From a virus, in IMG/VR virus record IMGVR_UViG_3300024999_000086, positions 1 to 64,000 of that record: 64,000 nt of DNA, one strand, 5' to 3'. The translations under genes were made by a program, and so were the position numbers. A model generated the notes under the pieces. That model had not been told where the DNA came from, searched no databases, and worked only from the letters and a program-made list of their open reading frames with translations. Position 1 is the first letter of the stretch; every line of letters starts with the position of its first letter. This document shows, one piece after another, positions 25,708 through 32,951 of this stretch.

Positions 25708-26378
25708 AAATCCTACCGTTGATTATTGCGCTGTTGCTGGCGTGGAATTGTGATGCCTATGCACTTGGGAGGAAGCCGCCGCCACCGGAGCCGACCCCAA
25801 TCCCAACGCCGCTCCCGGCCCCGGTGCAGGAAATCGTGATTGAGTACGGCGTCAGAAACGTTTTCAGTAATGAGGTCAATTTCCACTTCTCAAAGCCAAT
25901 CGCGGAGTATGGCCGGTTCAATTTGAACACTGCCGGGAAAAAATATGTAATAGAGGGAAATTACAAGGACAGCAATGTAGAGGTCCGCGACTCAGCCACT
26001 ACCAAAAAGCTCGTTGTTATCGCTGGCCCTGCCTACGCAACCAAGGGGGCGAGCGTGGCCTACCCCTCGAAAGACGCACTGACCAAGCCGGAAGCCACGC
26101 CAACGCCTGAGCCGCAACCTGGACTCAGCCAGCACTTCCACCATTGGAACCCTGCGGCGGTGTGGAATGGGGTTGGGTTGGTCATGTGCCCAGACTCCCC
26201 GAAATACTCTGGCTGCACATTCAACGGCGAGGCTATGACCCTGCACGGTAAGGATAAGGGCCGCTGGGTCTGGGCGCAGTACTCGAAGAACAAGGGCAAG
26301 GGCGGCACAATCATCTGTGACGGGACCAGATTTGAGGTCAAAGGCGGAAACGAAATGCAAAAGGGGGATTGCTGGTGA
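25704..26378 (+). CDS. Secreted protein with Pro-rich linkers
   Basis: A 224-residue protein with a signal peptide (MKILPLIIALLLAWNCDAYA), then a Pro-rich linker (RKPPPPEPTPIPTPLPAP), a beta domain of about 90 residues, a second Pro linker (TPTPEPQPG) and a C-terminal Trp/His-rich domain with paired Cys (QHFHHWNPAAVWNG). The modular layout suggests a periplasmic or surface-binding protein. No family recognised. Confidence 0.5.
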   Translation: MKILPLIIALLLAWNCDAYALGRKPPPPEPTPIPTPLPAPVQEIVIEYGVRNVFSNEVNFHFSKPIAEYGRFNLNTAGKKYVIEGNYKDSNVEVRDSATTKKLVVIAGPAYATKGASVAYPSKDALTKPEATPTPEPQPGLSQHFHHWNPAAVWNGVGLVMCPDSPKYSGCTFNGEAMTLHGKDKGRWVWAQYSKNKGKGGTIICDGTRFEVKGGNEMQKGDCW

Positions 26379-26581
26379 TGAGACTATTTATCGCTTTGGT
26401 ATTTGCTTTGATGCTGGCCGGCTGTGCAAACAGTAGCCGGAACCTGACCGTCCACCTGCACGACAGCGCAACGCTAATGATTTGCGGGAGCACCATCAGC
26501 CCCGAGGTCATGAAGAGCAACACCGATGAGCGGGCTTCGAACGCAACCGATGTCTCACCGACCATTCCGCTGGTCCCGTGA
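26378..26581 (+). CDS. Small lipoprotein, o-spanin (Rz1) candidate
   Basis: The start is the ATG of a TGATG overlap with the previous gene. The 67-residue product opens with a lipoprotein signal (MRLFIALVFALMLAGCANSS), lipobox LAGC. Its small size, lipidation and place among lysis-type genes fit an outer-membrane spanin subunit, though the mature part is not notably Pro-rich. The inner-membrane partner could be the coiled-coil protein at 27259-27561. Confidence 0.45.
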   Translation: MRLFIALVFALMLAGCANSSRNLTVHLHDSATLMICGSTISPEVMKSNTDERASNATDVSPTIPLVP

Positions 26582-26589
26582 GGTGCGCC

Positions 26590-26790
26590 ATGAACATATT
26601 CGAGCAGGCATGGGAGTTCTTCAGCGGGAAAAAGGTTGCTATCGGCTCAATTCTCCTGACTGCAGCGGTAATTCTGCGCGACAATTTCCCTGACCTCATC
26701 GTCTGGGCCGGTGTATTTGAGCAAATCGGCTTGGTCCTGGTTGGCGGAGGGCTGGCTCACAAGGCCGTGAAGGAGTACCGCGGTGAGTGA
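26590..26790 (+). CDS. Putative holin
   Basis: A 66-residue protein with a GAGGTG site before ATG. An amphipathic N-terminus (MNIFEQAWEFFSGKKVA) is followed by two hydrophobic segments (IGSILLTAAVILRDN and LIVWAGVFEQIGLVLVGGGLAHKA) and a charged tail (VKEYRGE). This two-helix layout is common for small phage holins. It lies about 1.6 kb before the endolysin. Confidence 0.55.
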   Translation: MNIFEQAWEFFSGKKVAIGSILLTAAVILRDNFPDLIVWAGVFEQIGLVLVGGGLAHKAVKEYRGE

Positions 26791-27205
26791 GTATGACGGC
26801 CAGATAGATACCGAGGTCTATTACCGGGACCGAATGAAATACGTCACGGCGCGGCGACATGCCTATCAAACCAAGGTGCGCCCAGACCATGACATCTACG
26901 GCAAGTTCGTATCGCTCCTGACCTGCGGGGTTCTGCTCATTGAGGAGGGTTGTCCTTGGAATGGGGCAAACGTGGTTCCTGACCGCAAATCAAACATGCG
27001 GGCGTCCCTTATCCATGACGTGCTCGTAGGCATGATTCAGGCCGGGATTCTCGACCCGAAATTCAAGACCGAAGTGGACGAAGAGTTCTATGATACCTGC
27101 CGCGAAGATGGCATGTGGCTGGTCCCGGCTATAACGGAGTTTTTCGGTGTCCAGTTCCATTCCTGGGACCGGAACCCGATCGACACGATAAAGGTTGCAC
27201 CATAA
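26783..27205 (+). CDS. DUF1353-like protein
   Basis: A 140-residue soluble protein starting at GTG and overlapping the holin candidate by 8 nt. The pattern LLIEEGCPWNGANVVPDRKS followed by RASLIHDVLVGMIQAG matches DUF1353, a family common beside phage lysis genes with a conserved HD pair. Its biochemical role is unknown. Confidence 0.6.
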   Translation: MSEYDGQIDTEVYYRDRMKYVTARRHAYQTKVRPDHDIYGKFVSLLTCGVLLIEEGCPWNGANVVPDRKSNMRASLIHDVLVGMIQAGILDPKFKTEVDEEFYDTCREDGMWLVPAITEFFGVQFHSWDRNPIDTIKVAP

Positions 27206-27258
27206 TACAAACAGGAAGCCCGCGAGCCTCAGCAGGCCGGGCGGTAAGGAGCTGGTGG

Positions 27259-27561
27259 ATGGCAGATTCGATTGAAGAAAGAGTGGTCCCTATATCTCTC
27301 CGGGTTGCGGCGGTGGTTATTTTGTTTCTCCTGGGGATTTCTGGAGCGGTGATGACATGGGCAATCAGTATCAGATCAACCGTTGACCAGAACTGCCACG
27401 ATATTTCAAGGCTCGAAACAAAGGCAGCTGAGATAGACGCGATGAAAACCGGAGTGGCGGTAATAGCCTCAGAACTTGGATATATCAAAGGGTCACTGTC
27501 CAGAATCGAGCGGGCTATTGACCGGAACGAACAAAGCCGGCAGGGGGATAATAAGGAATGA
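27259..27561 (+). CDS. Membrane-anchored coiled-coil protein (i-spanin or XhlA-like)
   Basis: The ATG at 27259 follows AAGGAG by 6 nt, and earlier in-frame starts have no site. The 100-residue product has a transmembrane helix at about residues 15-36 (RVAAVVILFLLGISGAVMTW) and a C-terminal coiled coil (ISRLETKAAEIDAMKTG..SLSRIERAIDRNE). This suits an inner-membrane spanin or holin accessory. Assignment is from topology and location. Confidence 0.5.
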   Translation: MADSIEERVVPISLRVAAVVILFLLGISGAVMTWAISIRSTVDQNCHDISRLETKAAEIDAMKTGVAVIASELGYIKGSLSRIERAIDRNEQSRQGDNKE

Positions 27562-27698
27562 GCATCCTGATGTCGATACTTGCCTTTGTGGCCGTGTGGG
27601 TCTTGTCAGCGGTTGCGCATGAAGCTGACATGGCGCGGAACTTTAAAAAGACCGGCGATGCTAAGGCATGGTTCTTTGAAATAAAGGGAAGGCGATGA
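27558..27698 (+). CDS. 46-residue membrane peptide
   Basis: An ATGA overlap with the previous gene and an AAGGA site support this 46-codon gene. It has one N-terminal hydrophobic helix (ILMSILAFVAVWVLSAVA) and a basic C-terminus ending GRR. Possible antiholin or lysis accessory; unknown. Confidence 0.5.
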   Translation: MSILMSILAFVAVWVLSAVAHEADMARNFKKTGDAKAWFFEIKGRR

Positions 27699-27823
27699 CC
27701 ACCCTGACAAAACAATACCTTGCTCTGTCCGCTGCTGTCCTTGGTTTTCTAGCCGCTTTTGTGGTGGCCTGGAACATGGAGGAATGGGTGCCGGAATGGG
27801 TGTTTCGGGTGGTTGGGGTGTAG
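27695..27823 (+). CDS. 42-residue membrane peptide
   Basis: Starts in an ATGA overlap. The product has a single transmembrane segment (YLALSAAVLGFLAAFVVAW) followed by a Trp-rich tail (NMEEWVPEWVF). It is the last of a row of very short membrane proteins and has no recognised family. Confidence 0.5.
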   Translation: MTTLTKQYLALSAAVLGFLAAFVVAWNMEEWVPEWVFRVVGV

Positions 27824-27824
27824 A

Positions 27825-28031
27825 GTGAAGTTCATTCTCTCTGCCGGTCCATCCTGCACCGGATGTCGCACATGCGAAAAATGGCTGCCTGGATTCATCG
27901 GATTGCACAATGGTAGGCAGCGGATAACAGAGCACTGGATGAACAAGGCCAGCGTAGCCCTGGCAATTGACAGGGCAGCCCGTAACTGCCCCACTGATTC
28001 AATAATCCTGGAGACGTTGGATGTCTTATAA
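27825..28031 (+). CDS. Monocluster 4Fe-4S ferredoxin
   Basis: The GTG at 27825, two bases after the previous stop, gives a 68-residue protein. It contains C11-x2-C14-x2-C17 (SCTGCRTCEKWLPGF) and C55-P in NCPTDSI near the end. This is the spacing of single-cluster bacterial ferredoxins, where CxxCxxC and a distant CP ligate one [4Fe-4S] cluster and the C-terminus often reads CPTDSI. It would carry electrons for a host or phage oxidoreductase. A ferredoxin in a phage lysis region is unusual. Cluster binding is predicted from motifs. Confidence 0.65.
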   Translation: MKFILSAGPSCTGCRTCEKWLPGFIGLHNGRQRITEHWMNKASVALAIDRAARNCPTDSIILETLDVL

Positions 28032-28110
28032 TAAGAATATTGTCGAGATCTGCCGGCTGATGTCGGAAGGCGTCGTGGTGTCACGTGAAGACTTCCAACT
28101 CGCCGTCTAG
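28021..28110 (+). CDS. 29-residue peptide, unknown
   Basis: An ATG preceded by GGAG, overlapping the ferredoxin gene by 11 nt and the next candidate gene by 26 nt. The short product (MSYNKNIVEICRLMSEGVVV) is probably helical. Coding status is uncertain because of its length. Confidence 0.35.
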   Translation: MSYNKNIVEICRLMSEGVVVSREDFQLAV

Positions 28111-28273
28111 GCCACTGGTCTGTCCTCACGGGACATCTGTCGGGCGGAACTGCCCTTATTGTTTTGCTGTCCTGCGGGTGGGGCAGGCCCAGGGACAGCT
28201 GACCTTTATCGATTTTTCGAGCTTTGATCATCGGAAGCGGGCTCCACAAGGATCCGGGAATGGCTGGAGGTAG
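28085..28273 (+). CDS. Small zinc-ribbon-like protein
   Basis: A 62-residue frame starting at GTG. CPHGTSVGRNCPYC supplies three Cys and one His in a plausible zinc knuckle. The start lacks a clear ribosome-binding site, so translation may be coupled to the upstream peptide. No family name can be given. Confidence 0.4.
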   Translation: MKTSNSPSRPLVCPHGTSVGRNCPYCFAVLRVGQAQGQLTFIDFSSFDHRKRAPQGSGNGWR

Positions 28274-28280
28274 GTGGACG

Positions 28281-28460
28281 ATGACGAAAGAAAATACCCC
28301 CATCTTGACTCTGACGAGACTGCTGCTCTATTCCTGTTCCACCTGGGAACAATATTGCTCCGACCTCGAGTACATCAAGGACTTCAGGAGAAGAAATGAA
28401 TTTTCCGGAAACATTTTTATTCGCGATGGTGTTTCTTTTCAAGGAGGAAGGCGGGACTAA
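28281..28460 (+). CDS. 59-residue protein overlapping endolysin, unknown
   Basis: The ATG at 28281 follows a strong GGAGGTAGGTGG stretch. The frame runs 65 nt into the endolysin gene in another phase. The sequence (ILTLTRLLLYSCSTWEQYCSDLEYIKDF) does not resemble a known family. The good ribosome-binding site argues for translation; the long overlap argues for caution. Confidence 0.4.
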   Translation: MTKENTPILTLTRLLLYSCSTWEQYCSDLEYIKDFRRRNEFSGNIFIRDGVSFQGGRRD

Positions 28461-28902
28461 CGCCGACCCTCTGGACCGCGGGGGCTTCACAAACTTCGGT
28501 CTTTCACAGAAACAGTATCCGAACCTTGACCTGAAGAATATCACCCGGGAACAGGCCCTCGAGATCTACTACCTCGACTACTGGATCAGCCAGAAGTGCC
28601 ACATGTTCTTGTCACCGATCGCTGTAGCGCTGTTTGATTCCTCAGTGAACTGTGGCCCGGGGACCGCGGCGAAGTGGCTGCAGAAGTCAATCAACCAAGG
28701 GAACAACTTCCTCACCGTCGACGGGGTCATCGGCCCCAAGACGATCCTGGCATCGACCGGCCCCCCGCCGTACAGAGTGGCCGGGGGGCTGATCGGTTAT
28801 CGAGTGAGTCACTATGCGGATCTTCTTGACCGGTATCCTGAGCAAGTGCGGTTTATCAAAGGGTGGAACCGCCGGGCTGGCCGGCTGTTGAATTATATTT
28901 GA
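28396..28902 (+). CDS. Endolysin, glycoside hydrolase 108 with peptidoglycan-binding domain
   Basis: A 168-residue lysozyme-like protein with an AGGAG site 5 nt upstream. The N-terminal half has the GH108 signature EGG..ADPLDRGGFTNFGLS (catalytic Glu probably residue 18). The second half (NCGPGTAAKWLQKSINQ, VDGVIGPKT) is the PG-binding-3-type domain usually paired with GH108. It cleaves the glycan backbone of peptidoglycan at the end of infection. There is no signal peptide, so it needs a holin. It ends the plus-strand block and converges with the minus-strand genes. Confidence 0.85.
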   Translation: MNFPETFLFAMVFLFKEEGGTNADPLDRGGFTNFGLSQKQYPNLDLKNITREQALEIYYLDYWISQKCHMFLSPIAVALFDSSVNCGPGTAAKWLQKSINQGNNFLTVDGVIGPKTILASTGPPPYRVAGGLIGYRVSHYADLLDRYPEQVRFIKGWNRRAGRLLNYI

Positions 28903-29081
28903 GGCAGCTTGCCCGACTGCCGGATCTCGTTGGCTTTCTTCTTGGCCCGCTTGTAGATCCTGCGGCCCTCGCTGGCGACAATCTGCAACGTCCGAGGATG
29001 CCTGAACCTCTTGGGGTCGTCGACGTTGACGTTGACGTCTCTGAGAGCCTTACGCAGTTTCTTGCTCGATTTTCCGCTCAC
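28893..29081 (-). CDS. Small basic protein, unknown
   Basis: The last gene of the minus-strand block; its stop overlaps the endolysin stop by 10 nt. It has 62 residues, starts at GTG after AGGAGG, and is strongly basic and helical (KSSKKLRKALRD, RRIYKRAKKKANEIR). It may bind nucleic acid. Family unknown. Confidence 0.55.
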   Translation of the reverse strand: MSGKSSKKLRKALRDVNVNVDDPKRFRHPRTLQIVASEGRRIYKRAKKKANEIRQSGKLPQI

Positions 29082-29245
29082 TTTTTGGCCTCCTGCATCG
29101 CTTTCAGAATTTTAGCCATCTCCCCAGCCTTCTTCAACCGGGCCTGATTGAACGCCGACGTTATCATAAAGGTGCAGATATAGAGCCAAGCCGGAACCAG
29201 GAAAAACAGCCCGAGAACGACCCCGACAAAATCAAACCATGCCAT
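29078..29245 (-). CDS. 55-residue membrane protein
   Basis: The ATG at 29245 follows GAGAGG. It has one long hydrophobic segment (FVGVVLGLFFLVPAWLYICTFMI) and a basic C-terminal helix (ARLKKAGEMAKILKAMQEAKK). It overlaps both neighbours. Function unknown. Confidence 0.5.
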   Translation of the reverse strand: MAWFDFVGVVLGLFFLVPAWLYICTFMITSAFNQARLKKAGEMAKILKAMQEAKK

Positions 29246-29720
29246 ACATCTGCCTCTCATATTTTGTTGGTTCAGGGATCCGCTTCAGGACGTGATCCCG
29301 AGGTTTACCGCCAAGACTTCCCCAGTCTGACCGGGCTTCCAGCCCCCCGGCCTGGACCTTCATACTGTTCTCGACCAGTTTGCCGACGACCCACGTCCGC
29401 GGGCTGCCAGCGCCGTGCTTGTTGACCCTCTTGGAGAATGCCTGAACAGTGATCTTCAGCTTCTCAGCGCAGAAGGCATAGGTCTGGGTGCCCCACTCAG
29501 GGGTCTGGATCTTCCGAGAAATAACCGGATCCTTGGCGCTGTGCTTCCTGAGCTTGACGTACCGGTCCCAGAGTGGCCGGCCGTCGGATACCCAGCGACA
29601 CATTACCGGGCCGGTGACGCCGACGATATCCGCGGCTGCTTGCCTTGTCGTCTCGCCCGACCTTATTTGGTCCTCGAGGTCGTCAAGGAGTTCTTTTGTC
29701 AGTCTTCTATTCAATCTCAT
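29232..29720 (-). CDS. Helix-turn-helix DNA-binding protein
   Basis: A 162-residue protein whose N-terminus (LDDLEDQIRSGETTRQAAAD, then GVTGPVMCRWVSDG) looks like the helix-turn-helix of small terminase subunits or transposase-type regulators. The C-terminal region is basic. Its location at the end of the early block, away from any large terminase, leaves the packaging role open; a transcriptional regulator is equally possible. Confidence 0.5.
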   Translation of the reverse strand: MRLNRRLTKELLDDLEDQIRSGETTRQAAADIVGVTGPVMCRWVSDGRPLWDRYVKLRKHSAKDPVISRKIQTPEWGTQTYAFCAEKLKITVQAFSKRVNKHGAGSPRTWVVGKLVENSMKVQAGGLEARSDWGSLGGKPRDHVLKRIPEPTKYERQMYGMV

Positions 29721-30115
29721 ATGTTCTCCACCGGGGTTGCTTCCTCAACTATACAGCTTGTCAAAATAATTTTGCCAAACTCTCCTGTAGCAGCATCACA
29801 AACAGCAATAAACCCCCACCGTTTTTCTCTAGACAAACGGACCCCTGTTGAATACCTGGCAATTTCACCAGTTATTTCGATTGTCCCCAGAAGAATTTCT
29901 CCGCCAAGAGCCACACGAGCGGTGTCAGCTATGCTCAAATCGAATCGCCAGAGTCCACCATCTTTTGAGTTCATCGCAAAACTCAAATTCCCAGAGACAG
30001 CAATTTGGTCACCGATACAAATACGATTCAGGGCAACAAGATTTTCCCTCACTACAGCCAGAACGTCCTTTGGCCAATTTTTCTCCACTGAAAACTCAGG
30101 TTTCTCTTTTCTCAT
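29717..30115 (-). CDS. Conserved-looking protein of unknown function
   Basis: The ATG at 30115 is preferred to the adjacent GTG because of spacing to GAGGAGG. The 132-residue product appears to be a beta-barrel (NRICIGDQIAVSGNLSF, ILLGTIEITGEIARY) without enzymatic motifs. It is AT-richer than the Rad50 gene upstream. Confidence 0.5.
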   Translation of the reverse strand: MRKEKPEFSVEKNWPKDVLAVVRENLVALNRICIGDQIAVSGNLSFAMNSKDGGLWRFDLSIADTARVALGGEILLGTIEITGEIARYSTGVRLSREKRWGFIAVCDAATGEFGKIILTSCIVEEATPVENI

Positions 30116-30124
30116 CACCCCTCC

Positions 30125-30742
30125 TCACATCATCAAGGTTGCGTTCGCGATCCGATCCACCAATTGGAAATCGTACCGCCGGTCAGCACAGTTGGTAATC
30201 TCTTCTTCGTGGCTCACGATCAGGAACTGCAAGTCGAACTCTTTCGACAGCATGCGCAGCATCTCTGCCGCTGCCGGCTGGAGGTCTTCAGACAGGTGTC
30301 GGAAAGGCTCATCCAGCAGGATGAACGGTGCCGTTGCTGACAACAGCCAGTAGCTGATCCGCAGGGTGAAGGAGGCGACGTCGGCAGCCCCGTGGCCGGC
30401 ACTCTCCAAAGGGTCGTAGTCCTCGCCGCCGCGGGAGAATAGCAGGTCGCACTCCGTCGAGTTCCTGCGCTCGACGAACTCAACCTTGAACTCGTAAGGG
30501 TCCGGGAAGATCAGCGACATCGCTTGGGTGACGATGTTTGAGATCTTGTACTTGAGCTGCTCCTGAGTCATTGCCACCGCCCGCTGGATCAGGGCTCGGC
30601 AATCAATCGTGAGCATCAGGTGTCCCTGAGCGTCCGCGAGCCTCTCATCACAGCTTTTCAACTGCTGATTGAGATCCTCAATCTTCCAGAGCTTCTTGTC
30701 GATCTTCTCCTTGAACTCGGCGAGCTTAGAGGAGTGCGGCAT
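30125..30742 (-). CDS. Rad50/SbcC-like ATPase, C-terminal lobe
   Basis: The ATG at 30742 follows GGAG and overlaps the coiled-coil gene. The 205-residue product starts with coiled coil, then carries the second half of an SMC/Rad50 head: a signature-like segment (SAGHGAADVASFTLRIS), Walker B FILLDEP (D144/E145) and an H-loop VSHEE (H178). There is no Walker A, which lies in the separate gene at 34362-35546. The two would have to assemble to make a working ATPase for end processing with the Mre11-like nuclease. Confidence 0.8.
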   Translation of the reverse strand: MPHSSKLAEFKEKIDKKLWKIEDLNQQLKSCDERLADAQGHLMLTIDCRALIQRAVAMTQEQLKYKISNIVTQAMSLIFPDPYEFKVEFVERRNSTECDLLFSRGGEDYDPLESAGHGAADVASFTLRISYWLLSATAPFILLDEPFRHLSEDLQPAAAEMLRMLSKEFDLQFLIVSHEEEITNCADRRYDFQLVDRIANATLMM

Positions 30743-30962
30743 AGCGGGTCTCCAAGTCCTTAACGGCGGAGTCGATCTCGACGTCGAGCTTGTCCAGTTC
30801 CTTGTCCATTTTCTCAATAGCCTTGTCGGCCTCAGGCACAGTGTCATAGCCCAACGTCTTCAACTGATCAAACGCTGACTCCAACTGGCCCTCGACCTTG
30901 GCCTTCTCCTTCTGCTTCTCTTCCAATACCGACTTCAACTTCTTCAGTTTCTCAAGACTCAT
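30726..30962 (-). CDS. Coiled-coil protein, probable Rad50 arm fragment
   Basis: A 78-residue, almost entirely charged coiled coil (LKKLKSVLEEKQKEKAKVEG, ADKAIEKMDKELDKLDVEI). It immediately precedes and overlaps the Rad50 C-terminal lobe gene. It is what one expects for part of the antiparallel arm of a Rad50 protein that has been broken into pieces. It has no zinc hook of its own. Confidence 0.55.
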   Translation of the reverse strand: MSLEKLKKLKSVLEEKQKEKAKVEGQLESAFDQLKTLGYDTVPEADKAIEKMDKELDKLDVEIDSAVKDLETRYAALL

Positions 30963-30988
30963 TTAACCGCTCCTTTTAGTACTCAAAC

Positions 30989-31210
30989 TTAGTCTATTGA
31001 TCTATTCCAGATAGCATCATCAATCCAAATTCCGACCTTTAAAGCTTTCTTGATCTTCTTTGTTACTTTATCAGAGGGGGGAGGAATAATAAGCAATACT
31101 TCAATCTTGACGAGAGTAACGATCTCTTGTGTAGACTCAAAAGATCCCTTTATAAAAACCTTATAAGGCTCAAACTCAGTTACGCACCCATAGGCTTTAT
31201 ATTTTTTCAT
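30989..31210 (-). CDS. Small protein of unknown function
   Basis: 73 residues with ATG at 31210 overlapping the upstream stop. The ribosome-binding site GGAGGG is part of the 21-bp direct repeat. The sequence is beta-rich with a Lys-rich C-terminal half (KVTKKIKKALKVGIWIDDAI). No family recognised. Confidence 0.5.
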   Translation of the reverse strand: MKKYKAYGCVTEFEPYKVFIKGSFESTQEIVTLVKIEVLLIIPPPSDKVTKKIKKALKVGIWIDDAIWNRSID

Positions 31211-31431
31211 CTCAAACCCTCCAGATTTTCAAGTAGATCTTCCAACACTCTGATCGTATCTTGCATGGCTTCTTTTGAATGTGCAGAAATAGCAGGATCA
31301 AGAGTCATACCGCGTAGCATATTAGCGGTACCCTGGATCAACAGAAGAGTTTCTTCCCCACATCTCTCACAGAGTATGACTGCTCCAGTTCCGCTCCTCA
31401 CCGCATGACACCTTTGACACACTATACTCAT
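31207..31431 (-). CDS. Small zinc-ribbon protein
   Basis: The ATG at 31431 is preceded by GGAG. The 74-residue product has CQRC and CERC pairs (CQRCHAVRSGTGAVILCERCG) forming a zinc ribbon, then an amphipathic helix. Its last residues NLEGLR are identical to the C-terminus of the Mre11-like protein because both genes end in the same 21-bp repeat. Confidence 0.55.
   Translation of the reverse strand: MSIVCQRCHAVRSGTGAVILCERCGEETLLLIQGTANMLRGMTLDPAISAHSKEAMQDTIRVLEDLLENLEGLR
31209..31229. repeat. 21-bp direct repeat, copy 1
   Basis: ATCTCAAACCCTCCAGATTTT, identical to 32954-32974. On the minus strand it encodes the C-terminus NLEGLR and provides the GGAGGG ribosome-binding site for the next gene. 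Confidence 0.9.
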
Positions 31432-31452
31432 AGTTGGCTCCCTGACCACAGG

Positions 31453-31752
31453 CTAGGCCGGATACAATTCCGGGTTTTTAGGGACATGGCAATAATCTTT
31501 TTTGGAGCAGGCAGCACATTGCTCAGGAATATACACTGGCACATTATCGCAGGCACAATCGGGTCCTTCGCCCGATTCAGTTAATTCAAGACAATCTGCA
31601 CAACAGCACCCCTCAATCCCGCCAACATTTTGGGGATTATACTCACAGTATACACAATGCTTGGAGAGTTGACCTGAGCCTTTCTCCGTTACCGGGCACC
31701 CCGCAAAAAGTAGTGGCTCTCTTTCATAAAAATGACAATCGAATTTATTCAT
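31453..31752 (-). CDS. Cys-rich protein
   Basis: A 99-residue protein with about 16 Cys in clusters (HCVYCEYN, GCCCADCLE, CACDN, CAACSKKDYC). It probably binds two or more metal ions. It lies within the AT-rich cassette bounded by the 21-bp repeats and overlaps the next gene by 4 nt. No enzymatic family recognised. Confidence 0.5.
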   Translation of the reverse strand: MNKFDCHFYEREPLLFAGCPVTEKGSGQLSKHCVYCEYNPQNVGGIEGCCCADCLELTESGEGPDCACDNVPVYIPEQCAACSKKDYCHVPKNPELYPA

Positions 31753-32597
31753 TTTGTTTCCCTTGATAATGGTCTGTTAAAGCGCACTCGCAATACCCTC
31801 CCATCCGTCAGGAGAATACTCCCCATCATTTCCCCATGCCCACAGCAGGAGGCATCTGTTGGAATATTCGCAGCATTGAGCGCGGCGACGATATCGGAAA
31901 TGCAGATATCAATTCCCTGGACCCTCCCGTTTAGTGGCATCGGCACTTGGCACCTGTATTCACCAACCGGGGTGCATTCAATTGGTCTCAGCCCGGAAGA
32001 GTGTGGCGGCTCGCCACACTGCCCATTATCAGTCGTATTGCACCAGTCTGCATCAACGCATTGTGCAGCTAGTTCGTCGGGACAATCTCCGACCCCACCG
32101 CATAGATATCTTTTTTTGAGTTTTTCAATTTTACGATGGCCCCACCAAATTCCACATTTGTTGCAAATTTTTATACCGACATTGCGTACATTATCACTGC
32201 CGCATTTCGGACACTTCACCTCCACCCCTCCTTCGGAAAATGCATCAGTGTTGTCAATGGTTCCTGCGTCTGGATTCATTACCATCCTATCCCCCTCCCT
32301 AGCTGTTAATGCTTCTGTCCCATGAAACCACACTGGAACGTTATCATAACCTAATATTTTCAACCTTCTATTGATGCAAGAAATACAAAGAATACCACAC
32401 TCGTCGTCACTTTCTGTTGGCTTAATTTTATTCCAGATATCATCGGCAACAACAGCTTCTATCCATGAATCGCTACCATAGACCATCCCGCAGTCATTAC
32501 AATGTGTATGTCCCATCTCGATAGTCGGGTCAATCACCATCCTTCGCAGCAGGAGGGCCACCCTATCAAGCAGCGCATAAAGTTCTTCAGTGTTCAT
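31749..32597 (-). CDS. Multi-zinc-ribbon protein
   Basis: The start at 32597 follows AGGAGA. The 282-residue product joins several Cys modules: CNDCG (about residue 33), CISC, CPKCG/CNKCG (about 128-147), and a C-terminal domain with an SCCGHG motif in a short beta region (TDASCCGHGEMMGSILLTDGR). The last domain resembles small phage proteins otherwise encoded alone, so this looks like a fusion. Function unknown. Confidence 0.5.
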   Translation of the reverse strand: MNTEELYALLDRVALLLRRMVIDPTIEMGHTHCNDCGMVYGSDSWIEAVVADDIWNKIKPTESDDECGILCISCINRRLKILGYDNVPVWFHGTEALTAREGDRMVMNPDAGTIDNTDAFSEGGVEVKCPKCGSDNVRNVGIKICNKCGIWWGHRKIEKLKKRYLCGGVGDCPDELAAQCVDADWCNTTDNGQCGEPPHSSGLRPIECTPVGEYRCQVPMPLNGRVQGIDICISDIVAALNAANIPTDASCCGHGEMMGSILLTDGRVLRVRFNRPLSRETK

Positions 32598-32607
32598 TTC
32601 AACTCTC

Positions 32608-32949
32608 CTATGATCCATAATCAATGGCGACGATCTTGCCATTTAACACTCCAAAACTGTCTCGCTTCATCTCGGCCGGTACCACATACTCACCACGTTC
32701 GCACCAGTCTTCTGGCACCTCACCCCACTCCTCGTCCGTCAGTGGCTGTGCCGTGCTCATCACAACAAGCCAGCCACCAGGGAGCGAGAACAACACCGGG
32801 CAAAGCTCAGGCCATCGGGTTGTCCAGAATAGTCGCTCCTGCATGTTCCCAAGCAGCCCCCACAAGAATGTCTGCCACGAGTGCATACTTGGGATCTTGA
32901 GAGCATAACTGCCGACAAGAAAAACAATCCTAGTAGCCCCGGTTTTCAT
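32608..32949 (-). CDS. Mini protein-kinase-like fold protein
   Basis: A 113-residue protein. The order of motifs recalls a minimal kinase fold: a strand with a Lys (VGSYALKIP), a hinge-like strand (GGWLVVMSTAQPLT), then RDSFGVLNGKIVAIDYGS, which parallels the catalytic-loop and DFG segments. It is too short for a full kinase. Known phage proteins of this style are uncharacterised. It is the first gene after Mre11 and starts beyond the 21-bp repeat. Confidence 0.4.
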   Translation of the reverse strand: MKTGATRIVFLVGSYALKIPSMHSWQTFLWGLLGNMQERLFWTTRWPELCPVLFSLPGGWLVVMSTAQPLTDEEWGEVPEDWCERGEYVVPAEMKRDSFGVLNGKIVAIDYGS

Positions 32950-32951
32950 TA

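Noticed and set aside
27218-27242. GCCCG...CGGGC hairpin between DUF1353-like and membrane-protein genes
   Set aside because: It folds well with an inner GCCT/AGGC stem but has no T-run, so it was not called a terminator. It may affect translation of the next gene.
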